Counted from the stretch's first letter, positions 29,427 to 39,479 are shown. The stretch: DNA of 64,000 bases from Nostoc sp. NMS8 (GCF_017115045.1 NZ_JABXKK010000108.1:17870-81869), one strand, 5' to 3'. Numbers and translations are program-made. Notes: generated from the sequence alone by a model not told the origin.

Positions 29427-30497
29427 TTACCCCAGCCAAGCTGGATTCATGGCTGTACTATCATTTTGGGTTGTAGTTTTATATCGTTCGTACTGCCCTT
29501 TAGCTGCTGCCTCACGAGTACGCGCTAACAGTGCTGTAACTTGTGCTTGATCCATTGGCTTAAAGGTGCGGACTGCCTCAAACGCCTGGTCTAAGATTCT
29601 CGTGCTGTCGATGCCTGTAATTACTACTGACGTTGGCAAATTCATTGCGTAATGCAGACACTCGATTGCACTGACGGTGTTGCTTCTGAGAATGTAAGAT
29701 TCTCCGATGGATTTCATTCCCAGCACACCAATGTTGTTTTTCACTAATACAGGTAAAACCTGATGTTCAAAACTTCTAAAATGGGCATCCATCACATTCA
29801 AAGGCATCTGCACGGTATCAAAACGGAAACCATTTTGTGCCGCAGTTTCCAACATTTGCAAGTGAATCTGAGGATTTTTATGTCCTGTGAAACCAACATA
29901 GCGAATTTTGCCCGCTTTCTGGGCTTCCAAAATTGCTTCCATTGCGCCACCAGGAGCAAATACGCGATCGGGGTCTTCAAAACGCAGTATTTCATGATGC
30001 TGCAATAAATCAATGTGATCAACCTGCAAATCTTTGAGCGATTCATCAATCTGCATTTTGGCAGCGCCTTTGGTGCGACCGTCAATTTTTGTCATCAGGA
30101 AAACTTTTTGGCGATAACCATCCTTAAGAGCATTTCCCATCCAACGGTGGCTACGTCCGTTGTTATAGTCCCAAGAGTTATCCATAAAGTTGATGCCGCG
30201 ATCGATCGCACTGCGGATTAACTTGATACTTTCTTGCTCTTCTTGAATTTTTCCAATGTGATACCCCCCCAAGCCAATCACAGATACTTGTTCTCCAGTG
30301 CGTCCGAGGTTGCGATATAACATTTCACCGCGTCGAGTTGGAGTAGCTGAACTTTGGGCTAACAGTTGAGTATTTTCATCAACAGTTTTTGTTTGAGCGA
30401 GAATCGGTTGCAAAAATCCTTCCGAAACTGCAAGTCCTGCTGCCACTAATCCCGAAGCAGAAGCAGTTTTTAATAAGCTGCGTCTACTGATTTCCAT
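29427..30497 (-). CDS. Aldo/keto reductase, TAT-signal type
   Basis: MEISRRSLLKTASASGLVAAGLA...RRGEMLYRNLGRTGEQVSVIGLGGYHIG... Confidence 0.92.
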   Translation of the reverse strand: MEISRRSLLKTASASGLVAAGLAVSEGFLQPILAQTKTVDENTQLLAQSSATPTRRGEMLYRNLGRTGEQVSVIGLGGYHIGKIQEEQESIKLIRSAIDRGINFMDNSWDYNNGRSHRWMGNALKDGYRQKVFLMTKIDGRTKGAAKMQIDESLKDLQVDHIDLLQHHEILRFEDPDRVFAPGGAMEAILEAQKAGKIRYVGFTGHKNPQIHLQMLETAAQNGFRFDTVQMPLNVMDAHFRSFEHQVLPVLVKNNIGVLGMKSIGESYILRSNTVSAIECLHYAMNLPTSVVITGIDSTRILDQAFEAVRTFKPMDQAQVTALLARTREAAAKGQYERYKTTTQNDSTAMNPAWLG

Positions 30498-30596
30498 AAT
30501 TGTCTCCTACAAGTAACAACAGGAATGAGCCGTATACTATCACAGCAATCTGACATGGAGACTCTAACTAAGGTGTGTTTTGAAATGTACTCCGCA

Positions 30597-30775
30597 AGAT
30601 ACATTAATAATGCAAGTCGATGCATTCACAATGCCAGTCGATACATTCACAATGCCAGTCGATACATTCCCAATGCCAGTCAATACATTCCCAATGCCAG
30701 CCGATGCATTCACAATGCAAGTCGATGCATTCACAATGCAAGTCGATGCATTCACAATGCAAGTCGATGAATTGC
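30597..30775. repeat. 21-bp tandem repeat array (GATGCATTCACAATGCAAGTC, ~8 units)
   Basis: Direct reading; open in several frames only because 21 is a multiple of 3. Confidence 0.93.
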
Positions 30776-30885
30776 AAAAACTTACCCTTATTTAAGATTA
30801 CCTAATTTAAATTTTGGTCTTACTGATGATAGATTTTTTGTTTTAATGGGTACATTAAATATAGATTATACTACTGTATCCATTT

Positions 30886-31257
30886 ATGACTATCCAAGAC
30901 ATAACACGCCGTTTACGTCCTCAAACCATTAGTCAAGATATTGACTCATTCCACGGCTTGCAAACCGTCAGCACCTATAACACAACTCGTGCTGATGCCT
31001 CAGCTGCAAACTTACAGGAAGTTTATCAGACGATGTTGATTTCTCAGCAAACCGAAACTGAGAAACTAGCTTTATACCGTGCGGCGGCTGATGCTGCCCG
31101 ATTAGCAGAGTGGGAATTTCATAATGCTGTATTAGCGATGAAAGAAGTTGTACGCGGGCAATATGGCTCAGATAGCGATCAAGCTCAAGCAGTAGGACTG
31201 AAGAAAAAATCAGACCGCAAGCGTCCTTCGCGTAAAAAAACAGTTGCGATCGCGTAA
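30886..31257 (+). CDS. Hypothetical protein
   Basis: 123 aa; MTIQDITRRLRPQTISQDIDSFHGLQTVSTYNTTRADASAANLQEVY. Confidence 0.6.
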   Translation: MTIQDITRRLRPQTISQDIDSFHGLQTVSTYNTTRADASAANLQEVYQTMLISQQTETEKLALYRAAADAARLAEWEFHNAVLAMKEVVRGQYGSDSDQAQAVGLKKKSDRKRPSRKKTVAIA

Positions 31258-31437
31258 CTACCCGCCGGAAGCGATCGCAAGCTAATCAACTTGATTGAGT
31301 TTGAAAATTAGCGATGCCTACGGCTGGCTACGCCTACGCATTTGCAGTATTTGGCGTTGCAGTTGATGAGAGATGCGATCGCGCTGTTCTGTAGCCGATC
31401 CTATACCTCAGTTGAATGATCAAGATAATCAGGAAGC

Positions 31438-32823
31438 TTATCTATTAGGTTTCCTTCTGTAGTGTGCCCTTACAGGGGTTCCATCTTCTCGAGTATAGGC
31501 ATCAATATATACATAATCACTTTGATTAGAAATCTTCTCATATTCTTTTACTGAAACTGTTTTTTTGGTCGCAACTTGTTTAACAGATGGTTGTGGTGTT
31601 TTATAGGTGAGGCTAGTAGATTGCGCTCGATTAGTCTGGGAAAGATTTTTTATTTGTTCCCTTAAGCTAGCTATTTCATTTTGTTGCTGCTGATAGTGTT
31701 TATATAGTGTCTGGTATTGTAATTGCAACTCTGATTTCTGAGAATTCAATTGAGACTTTTCGCTTTGTAAGTTCTCAACGTCAGATTCCTTGCTTCGGGC
31801 ATAAACAACAATATCTTGAATTCTTTTCTGTAAATCTGATTTCTCTTGATTCAGTTGAGACAATTGATTTTGTAAGTTACTAACTTGAGCTTTTTTTTCT
31901 CGATCAATCTCTCTTGAATTCTGAATGTCTCTTTGGAAATTAGATATTGAATTTTGCAAGCTATCTATTTGAGCTTGTTTTTTTTGAGCTAACTCTGTTA
32001 AATCTTGGGTGTTCTTTCGTAAAACAGCTATATCAGCATCACGCTCAGATATAGCTTTATGTAAAGCAGAGATATTTTTAGTAAGATTAGAAATTTCCTG
32101 TATACGCTTATTTAAATCGTTAGTATTATTTTGTCTACTTCTAAGTAAACTGTTAAATTGCTCAGATAAAAGATTGATTCGAGAACGCAACTCGTTAACG
32201 AGTGCTTGATAACTACTATCAGTTCTAGACCTGTCAGATCCTAAAACCAGTTTTGCTGATAAAACCTTGATTAAATCATCAATTTTATAAGCAAGACGAA
32301 GACGATATGGACTAATATGATTAGCGTTTTGTGCTATTTCTACAGCTATTCTTTCAATTACTTGTGAAAGAATAAATTGTGAGGATTGCTTGCTTCTTGC
32401 AAAAATAACTAGATTAGTTACAATTGTATCGAGTCGTTCATAATCCTTTTCAGCCTGACTAGCTAAAAGAGAACGAGCGATCTTCTGTATACCTGCAAAA
32501 ACTTGGTATCTCTTAGGTTTTCTAGGTTCTAATTCTTGGGTAATTTCGCTTCGTTTATATTCTAATGCCTCAAGTGTCCTTGCTATTTTTTCAGGATTTG
32601 CAGTAGGATCTTCACCGAAACGTTCTAAGATACCTTGGTAAAGCCAAGCTTGAGATTCTAACTTATTCAGTTTTTGAACTTGCTGTTGATTATCTGCTTG
32701 AGAGAATATATCTGTTTTTTGTAACTTTTGTTGTAAGCTGTTAATCTTTGCTGAAATAGTACCTTTGAAACAAGCAAGCAATAACTCTAAGGCTTGACCA
32801 AAAGGAAAAGAATAGTCAGCCAA
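31438..32823 (-). CDS. Long coiled-coil protein, probably N-terminally membrane anchored (true start upstream uncertain)
   Basis: 461 aa dominated by heptad-like coiled coil; in-frame upstream sequence VVVFLIGSLVFWVFFGW is TM-like. Confidence 0.7.
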   Translation of the reverse strand: MADYSFPFGQALELLLACFKGTISAKINSLQQKLQKTDIFSQADNQQQVQKLNKLESQAWLYQGILERFGEDPTANPEKIARTLEALEYKRSEITQELEPRKPKRYQVFAGIQKIARSLLASQAEKDYERLDTIVTNLVIFARSKQSSQFILSQVIERIAVEIAQNANHISPYRLRLAYKIDDLIKVLSAKLVLGSDRSRTDSSYQALVNELRSRINLLSEQFNSLLRSRQNNTNDLNKRIQEISNLTKNISALHKAISERDADIAVLRKNTQDLTELAQKKQAQIDSLQNSISNFQRDIQNSREIDREKKAQVSNLQNQLSQLNQEKSDLQKRIQDIVVYARSKESDVENLQSEKSQLNSQKSELQLQYQTLYKHYQQQQNEIASLREQIKNLSQTNRAQSTSLTYKTPQPSVKQVATKKTVSVKEYEKISNQSDYVYIDAYTREDGTPVRAHYRRKPNR

Positions 32824-32953
32824 CCAACCAAAGAAAACCCAGAAAACTAGAGAACCTATCAGAAATACGACTACTTTAACGTAGTTGTAAAACCTGTTAA
32901 GTAAGTTTCTATTGTCTTCCAGGTCTGAACTTTGTAGGTCAAAGTAAAACTGA

Positions 32954-33319
32954 TTAACGAAAAAGTTGCTGACCTATTTGTTGACCTATAACTGTACCAG
33001 GATTGTTATTAACGTTGAGGTTTACACCTGATTGAGTATTCTGAGAGACATTAGAGGTATTCTGTATCTGCTGGTACTGACTAACTAGTCTCTCTAAGTC
33101 CTCTTGAAATGTTTTGTCAGATTCAGCTTCACTCACAAGCGCAGCTTCTAAAAGCTTTGGTTCTTGTTTAGCCTTCTCAAGCTGAAGTCTCCCTTGAAAT
33201 CTTGCTTTCAAGAAATCTAAGATATCTGCTCCAGCTTTCTCTAAAGTACCACCTGTAGCTTTATCAAGTGCATAAAGTACTATATTCACTGCTTGCAAAG
33301 CCAGCACAGATAAATCCAT
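32954..33319 (-). CDS. Small helical-domain protein with N/G-rich C-terminal motif (candidate amyloid-signalling protein)
   Basis: 121 aa: MDLSVLALQAVNIVLYALDKATGGTLEKAGADILDFLKARF ... NTSNVSQNTQSGVNLNVNNNPGTVIGQQIGQQLFR. Confidence 0.55.
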   Translation of the reverse strand: MDLSVLALQAVNIVLYALDKATGGTLEKAGADILDFLKARFQGRLQLEKAKQEPKLLEAALVSEAESDKTFQEDLERLVSQYQQIQNTSNVSQNTQSGVNLNVNNNPGTVIGQQIGQQLFR

Positions 33320-33484
33320 GTCTGTAGTAATCCTGATTTAATCCCTATCAATTTATAGCACATTCCTACAAAGTCTCCCACAGAAAACAGAGTTAAAAAG
33401 CGATTGTATTGACGACCGACAATGCGATCGCATCTCTTATAAACCGATGCAATCGCGTCATTCCTGAAAGCTCAACGGCAGCAA

Positions 33485-34588
33485 TTAATCTCTTGCGCTC
33501 ATATCTTGCATTTTCTGATTGCTCGGACGCTCCAACTCCAAATCATCCCAAGAAACTGGATCTTCTACTGGTTCTAAATGAGTTGTAACGTGAGTTGAAG
33601 GCAGCACCCCAAGAATAGCAAGCTCAATTGCCTCGCATAAATCATGCCCTTGTTGCACTGTCCAAGATCCAGGCACAAGAACATGAAAGGAAACAAAGCG
33701 GCGGGTTCCAGCAGTACGGGTTCGTAAGGCATGAAATTGGATATCTTGACGTTTGTACTCGTTAAGGATGCTCTTAATTGCGTCAATTTCTTTTTTAGGC
33801 AAAGCTGCATCCAGTAACGCGCTACTGGTTTCCCGCAGCAAACGAAATCCTGTCCAAGTAATATTTGCTGCTACTATCAGCGCGACAATTGGATCGAATA
33901 CGAGAGTGCCTGTTAGCTTGACGAGTAAGATTCCAACTATCACACCACCCGAAGTCACCACATCGGTAAACAGATGGTGAGCATCAGCCCTCAGTGTAAT
34001 GGAACGCAACCGTCGCCCTGCTCGTAGCAAGATAAAGGCAACAACGCCGTTGATTGCGGTTGCAAATAGGGAGAGTGTCAACCCGAATCCTAACTGTGTT
34101 AATGGTTCTGGATGCAACAAGCGTCCCCAAGCTTCAACAGCAATGCTAATCGCTGCCACTATAATCAACGCACCTTCTGCACCACTGGAGAAGTATTCGG
34201 CTTTAGAATGCCCAAAGGCGTGTTCGGCATCGGCTGGTTTATCAGCGTAGGTCAATGCCCATAAAGCGACCAATGCAGCTAGGAGATTTACAATTGATTC
34301 AATAGCATCTGAAAGCAAACCTACTGACCCGGTTAGCTGGTAAGCGCCGAATTTTAGGGCAATAGTGATGATTGCCGCTGCAATCGACAAGAAAGCGTAG
34401 GATCGGGCTGTTGGACTACTCATCTCGGTCACGGACGTAATTACAGTGATTCCCAGATAAGAGTACCAAATTTTACTTGACTGGTCATCAGTCCTGAGTC
34501 TTCTACTGATTGATATTTCAAGACGCGATAAATCCAAGACGCGATAAATCGCGTCTCTACAAGTCTCTACAAGTGTATTGGTTGACAA
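33485..34588 (-). CDS. Cation diffusion facilitator family transporter
   Basis: GAYQLTGSVGLLSDAIESIVNLLAALVAL...DAEHAFGHSKAEYFSS...LRADAHHLFTDVVTSGGVIVG; likely start internal at 'MSSPTARSY' (~34423). Confidence 0.92.
   Translation of the reverse strand: MSTNTLVETCRDAIYRVLDLSRLEISISRRLRTDDQSSKIWYSYLGITVITSVTEMSSPTARSYAFLSIAAAIITIALKFGAYQLTGSVGLLSDAIESIVNLLAALVALWALTYADKPADAEHAFGHSKAEYFSSGAEGALIIVAAISIAVEAWGRLLHPEPLTQLGFGLTLSLFATAINGVVAFILLRAGRRLRSITLRADAHHLFTDVVTSGGVIVGILLVKLTGTLVFDPIVALIVAANITWTGFRLLRETSSALLDAALPKKEIDAIKSILNEYKRQDIQFHALRTRTAGTRRFVSFHVLVPGSWTVQQGHDLCEAIELAILGVLPSTHVTTHLEPVEDPVSWDDLELERPSNQKMQDMSARD
34520..34575 (+). repeat. Partial third copy of dispersed GACGCGATAAATCGCGTCTCTACAAGT repeat
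   Basis: aagacgcgataaatccaagacgcgataaatcgcgtctctacaagtctctacaagtg. Confidence 0.7.
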
Positions 34589-34738
34589 CGCGTCCTAGAT
34601 TCGGGTCTATTACCGCATGTTTCATTAGCGCCATTAAATCATTAGACATCTCCATAAATTAAAGATGCGTTACCCAGAACCCTTGTAGAAACGTAGTACT
34701 GTTATGTTTATACATTCTTTTTCGGAGATGTCTATTGT

Positions 34739-35395
34739 CTAATTTGGCTCACGGCTGACATCTGCATTGACAACTAACAGAGGATTAGTACTGATACCAC
34801 GCACAAAAATATCTACACAGGTTTCGATATAGTCCTCACAGCTATAGTTGCCTTGATTGAATTTGACAGTGCGGCATAGCATTCCAGCTAACAACATTCC
34901 TGTAAACATATCCACTGCCGGAAACGGATCGAGGTCTGCTCTAACAGTGCCTCGTTTCTGACTCGATTGCAGGTAAGCTACAAGTTTCTCCCCTAATGGC
35001 TTGGCAGCTTCTTGAATCACTTGTTTGGCTGCCTCAGGATGACGTTTGGCTTCTCCAATGAAGGTACGAATTAAGTCTTCCTGTGCCTCTAGCATCGTAT
35101 TGTAAAGATAGGCATACTGTCTTAAATCAATTTTTAGATCCTGCGTCCAGGCTTCGGGATGTGCAAGGGCTTCTGTCTGGAGTGCCAAAGCATTTTTCAT
35201 TACTGCTCCCAGAAGTTGTTCTTTGCTAGCAAAGTGGCGAAATAAAGTCACCTCATTCACACCAGCAACACGGGCTATTTCACGGGTAGTTGCTCCTTGA
35301 ACACCTAAACTAGCAAATACCTGCAAGGCAGCTTCTATCAAACGTGTACGGGTAAGAGTTGATGAACGGATGGTTTTATGCATTGATGCTGGCAA
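34739..35395 (-). CDS. TetR/AcrR family transcriptional regulator
   Basis: RTRLIEAALQVFASLGVQGATTREIARVAGVNEVTLFRHFASKEQLL. Confidence 0.93.
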   Translation of the reverse strand: MPASMHKTIRSSTLTRTRLIEAALQVFASLGVQGATTREIARVAGVNEVTLFRHFASKEQLLGAVMKNALALQTEALAHPEAWTQDLKIDLRQYAYLYNTMLEAQEDLIRTFIGEAKRHPEAAKQVIQEAAKPLGEKLVAYLQSSQKRGTVRADLDPFPAVDMFTGMLLAGMLCRTVKFNQGNYSCEDYIETCVDIFVRGISTNPLLVVNADVSREPN

Positions 35396-35498
35396 GTACT
35401 TACTTCAATAATATGTTATGTAGAAAAGGCGGTTGTAACTTGGGAAAAAAATAATCGTGATGCCAGCATTTTTAAAGTTATTAAAAATCTTTACCCTC

Positions 35499-36002
35499 TC
35501 AAATTGATTTCGGTGCAGGAGCTAATGGTTTACTCATTTTAGTAACTGGAACAACTATCCCACTTCTTAAATAATGAGGCGCTCTTTGGATGGCAGTAAA
35601 TCCCAGTCGTAAATAAAACCCTTCAGCATAAAGGCTAGCAGTTGTAATTACCTCACCTACCCCTTGCTCAGTTGCTTCATCACAAAAATGTTGAACTAAA
35701 GCACGGCCAATCCCTTTTCCTTGATATTTAGGATGGACGTACAGCCCGATTAGTTCATCAACAATGAAACTAGCAAAACCTACAACGGCATCTCCCTCGA
35801 TCGCAACCCAGTAAGTTTCCACTTTCATACTTTTCAAGATATTTGAACCATCAGCTTTGTTGCGGTAATAACGCCAAGCTAAAAGTTCTTTTTGGGTGTA
35901 AAAAGTTGCAGGCAGAGCTTTGATAGCAGCAATATGAATTGCACTCAGCGCCCAGGCATCTGTTTCCTGGGCAGGTCGAAGAGAGATTTCGTTAGCGCTC
36001 AT
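35499..36002 (-). CDS. GNAT family N-acetyltransferase
   Basis: VVGFASFIVDELIGLYVHPKYQGKGIGRALVQHF. Confidence 0.9.
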   Translation of the reverse strand: MSANEISLRPAQETDAWALSAIHIAAIKALPATFYTQKELLAWRYYRNKADGSNILKSMKVETYWVAIEGDAVVGFASFIVDELIGLYVHPKYQGKGIGRALVQHFCDEATEQGVGEVITTASLYAEGFYLRLGFTAIQRAPHYLRSGIVVPVTKMSKPLAPAPKSI

Positions 36003-36041
36003 AGGTTCAGGACTGGCATTCAGATTATACCATTTTGGATT

Positions 36042-36752
36042 TTAGATAGTAGTTTGCAATTGAGTCACAACTCGCTGGACAATTTGTCTTCTGATTTCTT
36101 GAAGATTGTGACTCGCAGCGGTAACTTGAGCAAGTACAGCCGCAGGGGCAGTTTGGGGAGAACCACTGTTAAAGGGCGGTTGAGGATTGTATTCGATCGC
36201 TAGTTGAATTCCTTGGGCGATCGCTTCCCCAAATAACTCAGCAGCGATCGCTAATCCAAAATCAATGCCAGCTGTCACACCGCCGCCTGTAATTCGATTG
36301 CGATCGATGACAACTCTTTCTGTAACTGTCTCAACTCCCAACATCTCAAGCAAATCCAGCGATCGCCAGTGAGTAGTGGCGCGATAGCCCTGAAGTAACC
36401 CCGCCGCCGCCAGCAGCAAAGAACCAGTGCAGACAGCTGTAACGTAGCGGGCTTGTTTACCTTGGGTTTTGAGAAAGTTGAGAAACTTTTCATCTTCCAT
36501 TTTGGCATTAATACCTGGGCCTCCTGGCACAAATAACACATCTAAGGCTGGGGCTTGAGCAAAGGTGGTGTCAGGTAAAAAGGTGAGGCCGCGATCACTC
36601 CGAATTGGTTCGAGTGTTTCCGCTAGCAGATATAATTGCACCTTTGGCAATTTGGCAAAGACTTCATAGGGCCCCGTGAAATCTAACTGTGTCAAATTTG
36701 GGAACAATACTATTCCAATGGATAGAAAAGGAACTTGTTCTATAGCAGTCAT
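36042..36752 (-). CDS. DJ-1/PfpI family protein (isonitrile hydratase-like)
   Basis: GIVLFPNLTQLDFTGPYEVFAKLP...VPGGPGINA...TAVCTGSLLLAAAGLLQGYRATTHW. Confidence 0.92.
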   Translation of the reverse strand: MTAIEQVPFLSIGIVLFPNLTQLDFTGPYEVFAKLPKVQLYLLAETLEPIRSDRGLTFLPDTTFAQAPALDVLFVPGGPGINAKMEDEKFLNFLKTQGKQARYVTAVCTGSLLLAAAGLLQGYRATTHWRSLDLLEMLGVETVTERVVIDRNRITGGGVTAGIDFGLAIAAELFGEAIAQGIQLAIEYNPQPPFNSGSPQTAPAAVLAQVTAASHNLQEIRRQIVQRVVTQLQTTI

Positions 36753-37069
36753 TATTTATACCCTTGTTCACGAAAATCTTGATTCAGTTACTCCCCCAAC
36801 CTGCCCAATAGTATAGCGCCTGAAATATAATCTACGGTAATTTTATTCTGATAAAGTATAATAACTTCTAATTACCAGTAAACCTATCGACAAACCGTAT
36901 ATTATGGATAAAGCAATAAAATAATCGGCTTCAAAAGACTAATTTTGAAGTAATCAAGCAATATCTTGTGATATTTAGCTAATTTTGGGGTGTTTATTTT
37001 GAATATCTTCTCAAAGCTTGCTCCCTTAGAGTATTAACCAAGCCAGAAGACATTAGAAAGTTAAAAGGA

Positions 37070-37555
37070 GTGAATGTGATCAACGCCATACAAATTAACG
37101 AAAACTTGACAACTACAGGACAAGTCATACCGAAACAGCTTGAGCAAGCTATTCAAGAAGGTTTTAAATCGGTTCTAAATTTGCGATCGCCTGATGAATT
37201 AGGATTTTCTAAGGATGAGCAAAAAATAGCAGAAGCATTAGGGCTGTATTATCAAAATGTTCCACTCAAGGTGGATCTAAAAAATTTAAATGAAGAGGTG
37301 ATTACCAAAATCCTCACGACACTCGAACAAATCCCTAAACCAGCAGTTGTGCATTGTGCTGCTGGGATGCGCTCAACTGGAATTGCACTGTTGAGTATCG
37401 CTATCCAGGAAGGATTAACACCAGAAGAAACCCTAGCAAAAGCTAAGAATCTTGGCTTTGGATTCTTTGAACATGCTGGTATTAGTCCCCGATTGAAGCA
37501 ATTATTTGTGGACTACGTTAACAAACACGCAAAGGTAGCTGTACCTGCTAGTTGA
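37070..37555 (+). CDS. Beta-lactamase hydrolase-like (BLH/DUF442) phosphatase domain protein
   Basis: INENLTTTGQVIPKQLEQAIQEGFKSVLNLRSPDE...PAVVHCAAGMRSTGIAL. Confidence 0.85.
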   Translation: MNVINAIQINENLTTTGQVIPKQLEQAIQEGFKSVLNLRSPDELGFSKDEQKIAEALGLYYQNVPLKVDLKNLNEEVITKILTTLEQIPKPAVVHCAAGMRSTGIALLSIAIQEGLTPEETLAKAKNLGFGFFEHAGISPRLKQLFVDYVNKHAKVAVPAS

Positions 37556-37625
37556 TTTGAGGTGTTAGTGATTTCTAATTGTTATGTCCTAATAGATCAA
37601 TACAGTTCACAATAAGCAACAAAAC

Positions 37626-37702
37626 ACTTGTAGAGACGGCGATTTATCGCGTCTCGAAAACCCAAAATTGTTGCCAGTAGCCCTTAACCCAAGCGTATTG
37701 CC
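37626..37702 (-). repeat. 77-bp dispersed repeat, copy B (inverted relative to 9661-9737)
   Basis: acttgtagagacggcgatttatcgcgtctcgaaaacccaaaatt...cccttaacccaagcgtattgcct. Confidence 0.85.
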
Positions 37703-37968
37703 TAATAGACTAGACATTTGCTATACAAATCATTGAATTCAGAATTTAGAATTCAAAAGTCAGAATCAAGATGCTCTCTACGAGACGCTGCGCGTGGCTT
37801 GTTTCTTTGCAGCGGTAGCGAGTTGCACAGAATTCAATTCTGTTAGCGGATAGCTAAGGTTTAGCCATTCTGTTTCCTGACTCCTGAATTCTTTATTGTT
37901 AAATTAAAAACTGCTCTTGCTGAAAGTAGACAAGAGCAGTTTTTAATTGCAAAGCCCAAAATAATAAT

Positions 37969-38292
37969 TTAGGCATCTTCAAGTTCAAATTGAGCCACCG
38001 TAACGGCGTTCAAAGCGAAAGCTAAAACTAATGGCATCGGCGACTGAAACCAAAAAGTAAAGAAAACAGCTAAAATTGTGCCAAACACCGCGGACATTGA
38101 CCACAATCGTTCTTCAAAAGTCAGTCCATTTTCGGCTTTAATCAATCTGAGAGCATGAACTGGAATCGGTTCTGGCATTACCCCACCCGGAGGGAAAGCC
38201 CAGAAGTTATTACGTCGCTCGACAAACAAATCTGTCCAGCCATTCTCTTGGCACCATGCCTCAATCCATTGAAGTGAGTAATGATTCATCAT
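37969..38292 (-). CDS. Hypothetical protein with C-terminal TM segment
   Basis: 107 aa ORF; LQWIEAWCQENGWTDLFVERRNNFWAFPPGGVMPEPIP. Confidence 0.65.
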   Translation of the reverse strand: MMNHYSLQWIEAWCQENGWTDLFVERRNNFWAFPPGGVMPEPIPVHALRLIKAENGLTFEERLWSMSAVFGTILAVFFTFWFQSPMPLVLAFALNAVTVAQFELEDA

Positions 38293-38854
38293 CGGGTTTG
38301 GGAGTTCGGTTTGTGGAAGTTGTGTACTTGGTGAATGTCAACTCTTGGAGATTCCTGAAGAACTAACTAATCGCTATAAAATTAACGCTAATTATCGAAC
38401 TTTTAAGCTTTGTTAAGCAATTGAGACGCATATAATTACGCTAAAACCTTGCTTTCATTAATTAAAAGACTAACAGTGGATCGGGGCTATTGAATTTAAA
38501 AGACAACAAACTTTACTTGAAAAATTGAAAGTCAAGAATTGTAAATAAGTCGGTGAGTATTACTGCTTAAAAGACTCTTTATATCTTGAAATTGCAATCT
38601 AAAAATGAAGAATTGTGAACAAATCAACAAACTTCACCAATAGCGTATCCCGACAATAAAGCAAGCCTTGTCTGCGACATTGTAGAGAAGCAACGAGACT
38701 TCAGTTATTTTTCAAACTGAGTTAAATTAGTTTTCTCTCTCAAGAGCGATGATTTAAAGTTATATACCTTTCTGAAGATAAATAGAATCAAAGTCAAAGT
38801 AGGAGTAAAGTATATGAGCAAATAAAAACTTACTTGAATCAGAGCAAATATTAT

Positions 38855-39007
38855 ATGTTGAGTATAATTTGGGGCATTGTTGTTGTACTGGTTGTTTTTT
38901 GGGCATTAGGACTGACACTTCATATTGCGGGAAATTTAATTCATGCAGTGTTGCTTTTAGCCATTGCCCTTGCTATCTATAATTTTTTCAAAGCGCGTGA
39001 TGTGTGA
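38855..39007 (+). CDS. Lmo0937-like small membrane protein
   Basis: Manual translation MLSIIWGIVVVLVVFWALGLTLHIAGNLIHAVLLLAIALAIYNFFKARDV*. Confidence 0.75.
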   Translation: MLSIIWGIVVVLVVFWALGLTLHIAGNLIHAVLLLAIALAIYNFFKARDV

Positions 39008-39008
39008 A

Positions 39009-39270
39009 TTTGGCTGCTGATAAGGGGTATGACTCGAAACAACAACGTGCGAGTCTACGCAAACGGGGGATTCGACCCCAAATACCAAAAAGGGTTTGGA
39101 AAACTAAGAAAACATATTGGTAGACCCATCAAGATATCTGTCACGAGATACCAGCAAGAACGTTGTTTTGCTTGGTATCAACGTAAATATCGTCGTTTAG
39201 TTGTTCGCTGGGAACGTCGAAAAGTATATTTTGATGCATTTCTTGATCTTGCTTCTATTCATATCTTGGA
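39009..39270 (+). pseudogene. IS5-family transposase C-terminal fragment
   Basis: AADKGYDSKQQRASLRKRGIRPQIPKRVWKTKK then frameshift to GRPIKISVTRYQQERCFAWYQRKYRRLVVRWERRKVYFDAFLDLASIHI. Confidence 0.8.
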
Positions 39271-39305
39271 TTCAAAGAGTTTTATTAGTGGGATAGGTTC
39301 ATGCA

Positions 39306-39479
39306 ATGGCAGGCTTATGTGAAGCAATTGAAGATTACAACCCAATCTGGGATGAAACTCGACTCGTAACCGAAGCTGCATTGTTAGGAAGTGCAATTGA
39401 GCATGGGCTATCAAAAGACATGATTATCTTGAAAAATAAGATTATTGGAGGAGGCGGAGAGTTATCTACGAATAATTGA
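39306..39479 (+). pseudogene. Second, unrelated transposase-like fragment
   Basis: MAGLCEAIEDYNPIWDETRLVTEAALLGSAIEHGLSKDMIIL... truncated at GGGGELSTNN*. Confidence 0.4.

Noticed and set aside
30597-30775. 21-bp array as a CRISPR array
   Set aside because: Units are contiguous with no unique spacers.
30525-30805. Four overlapping ORFs on both strands (SRCIHNA, DAFTMQV, HSQCQS, NASTCIV repeats)
   Set aside because: All are frame readings of the same 21-bp tandem array; no independent coding evidence.
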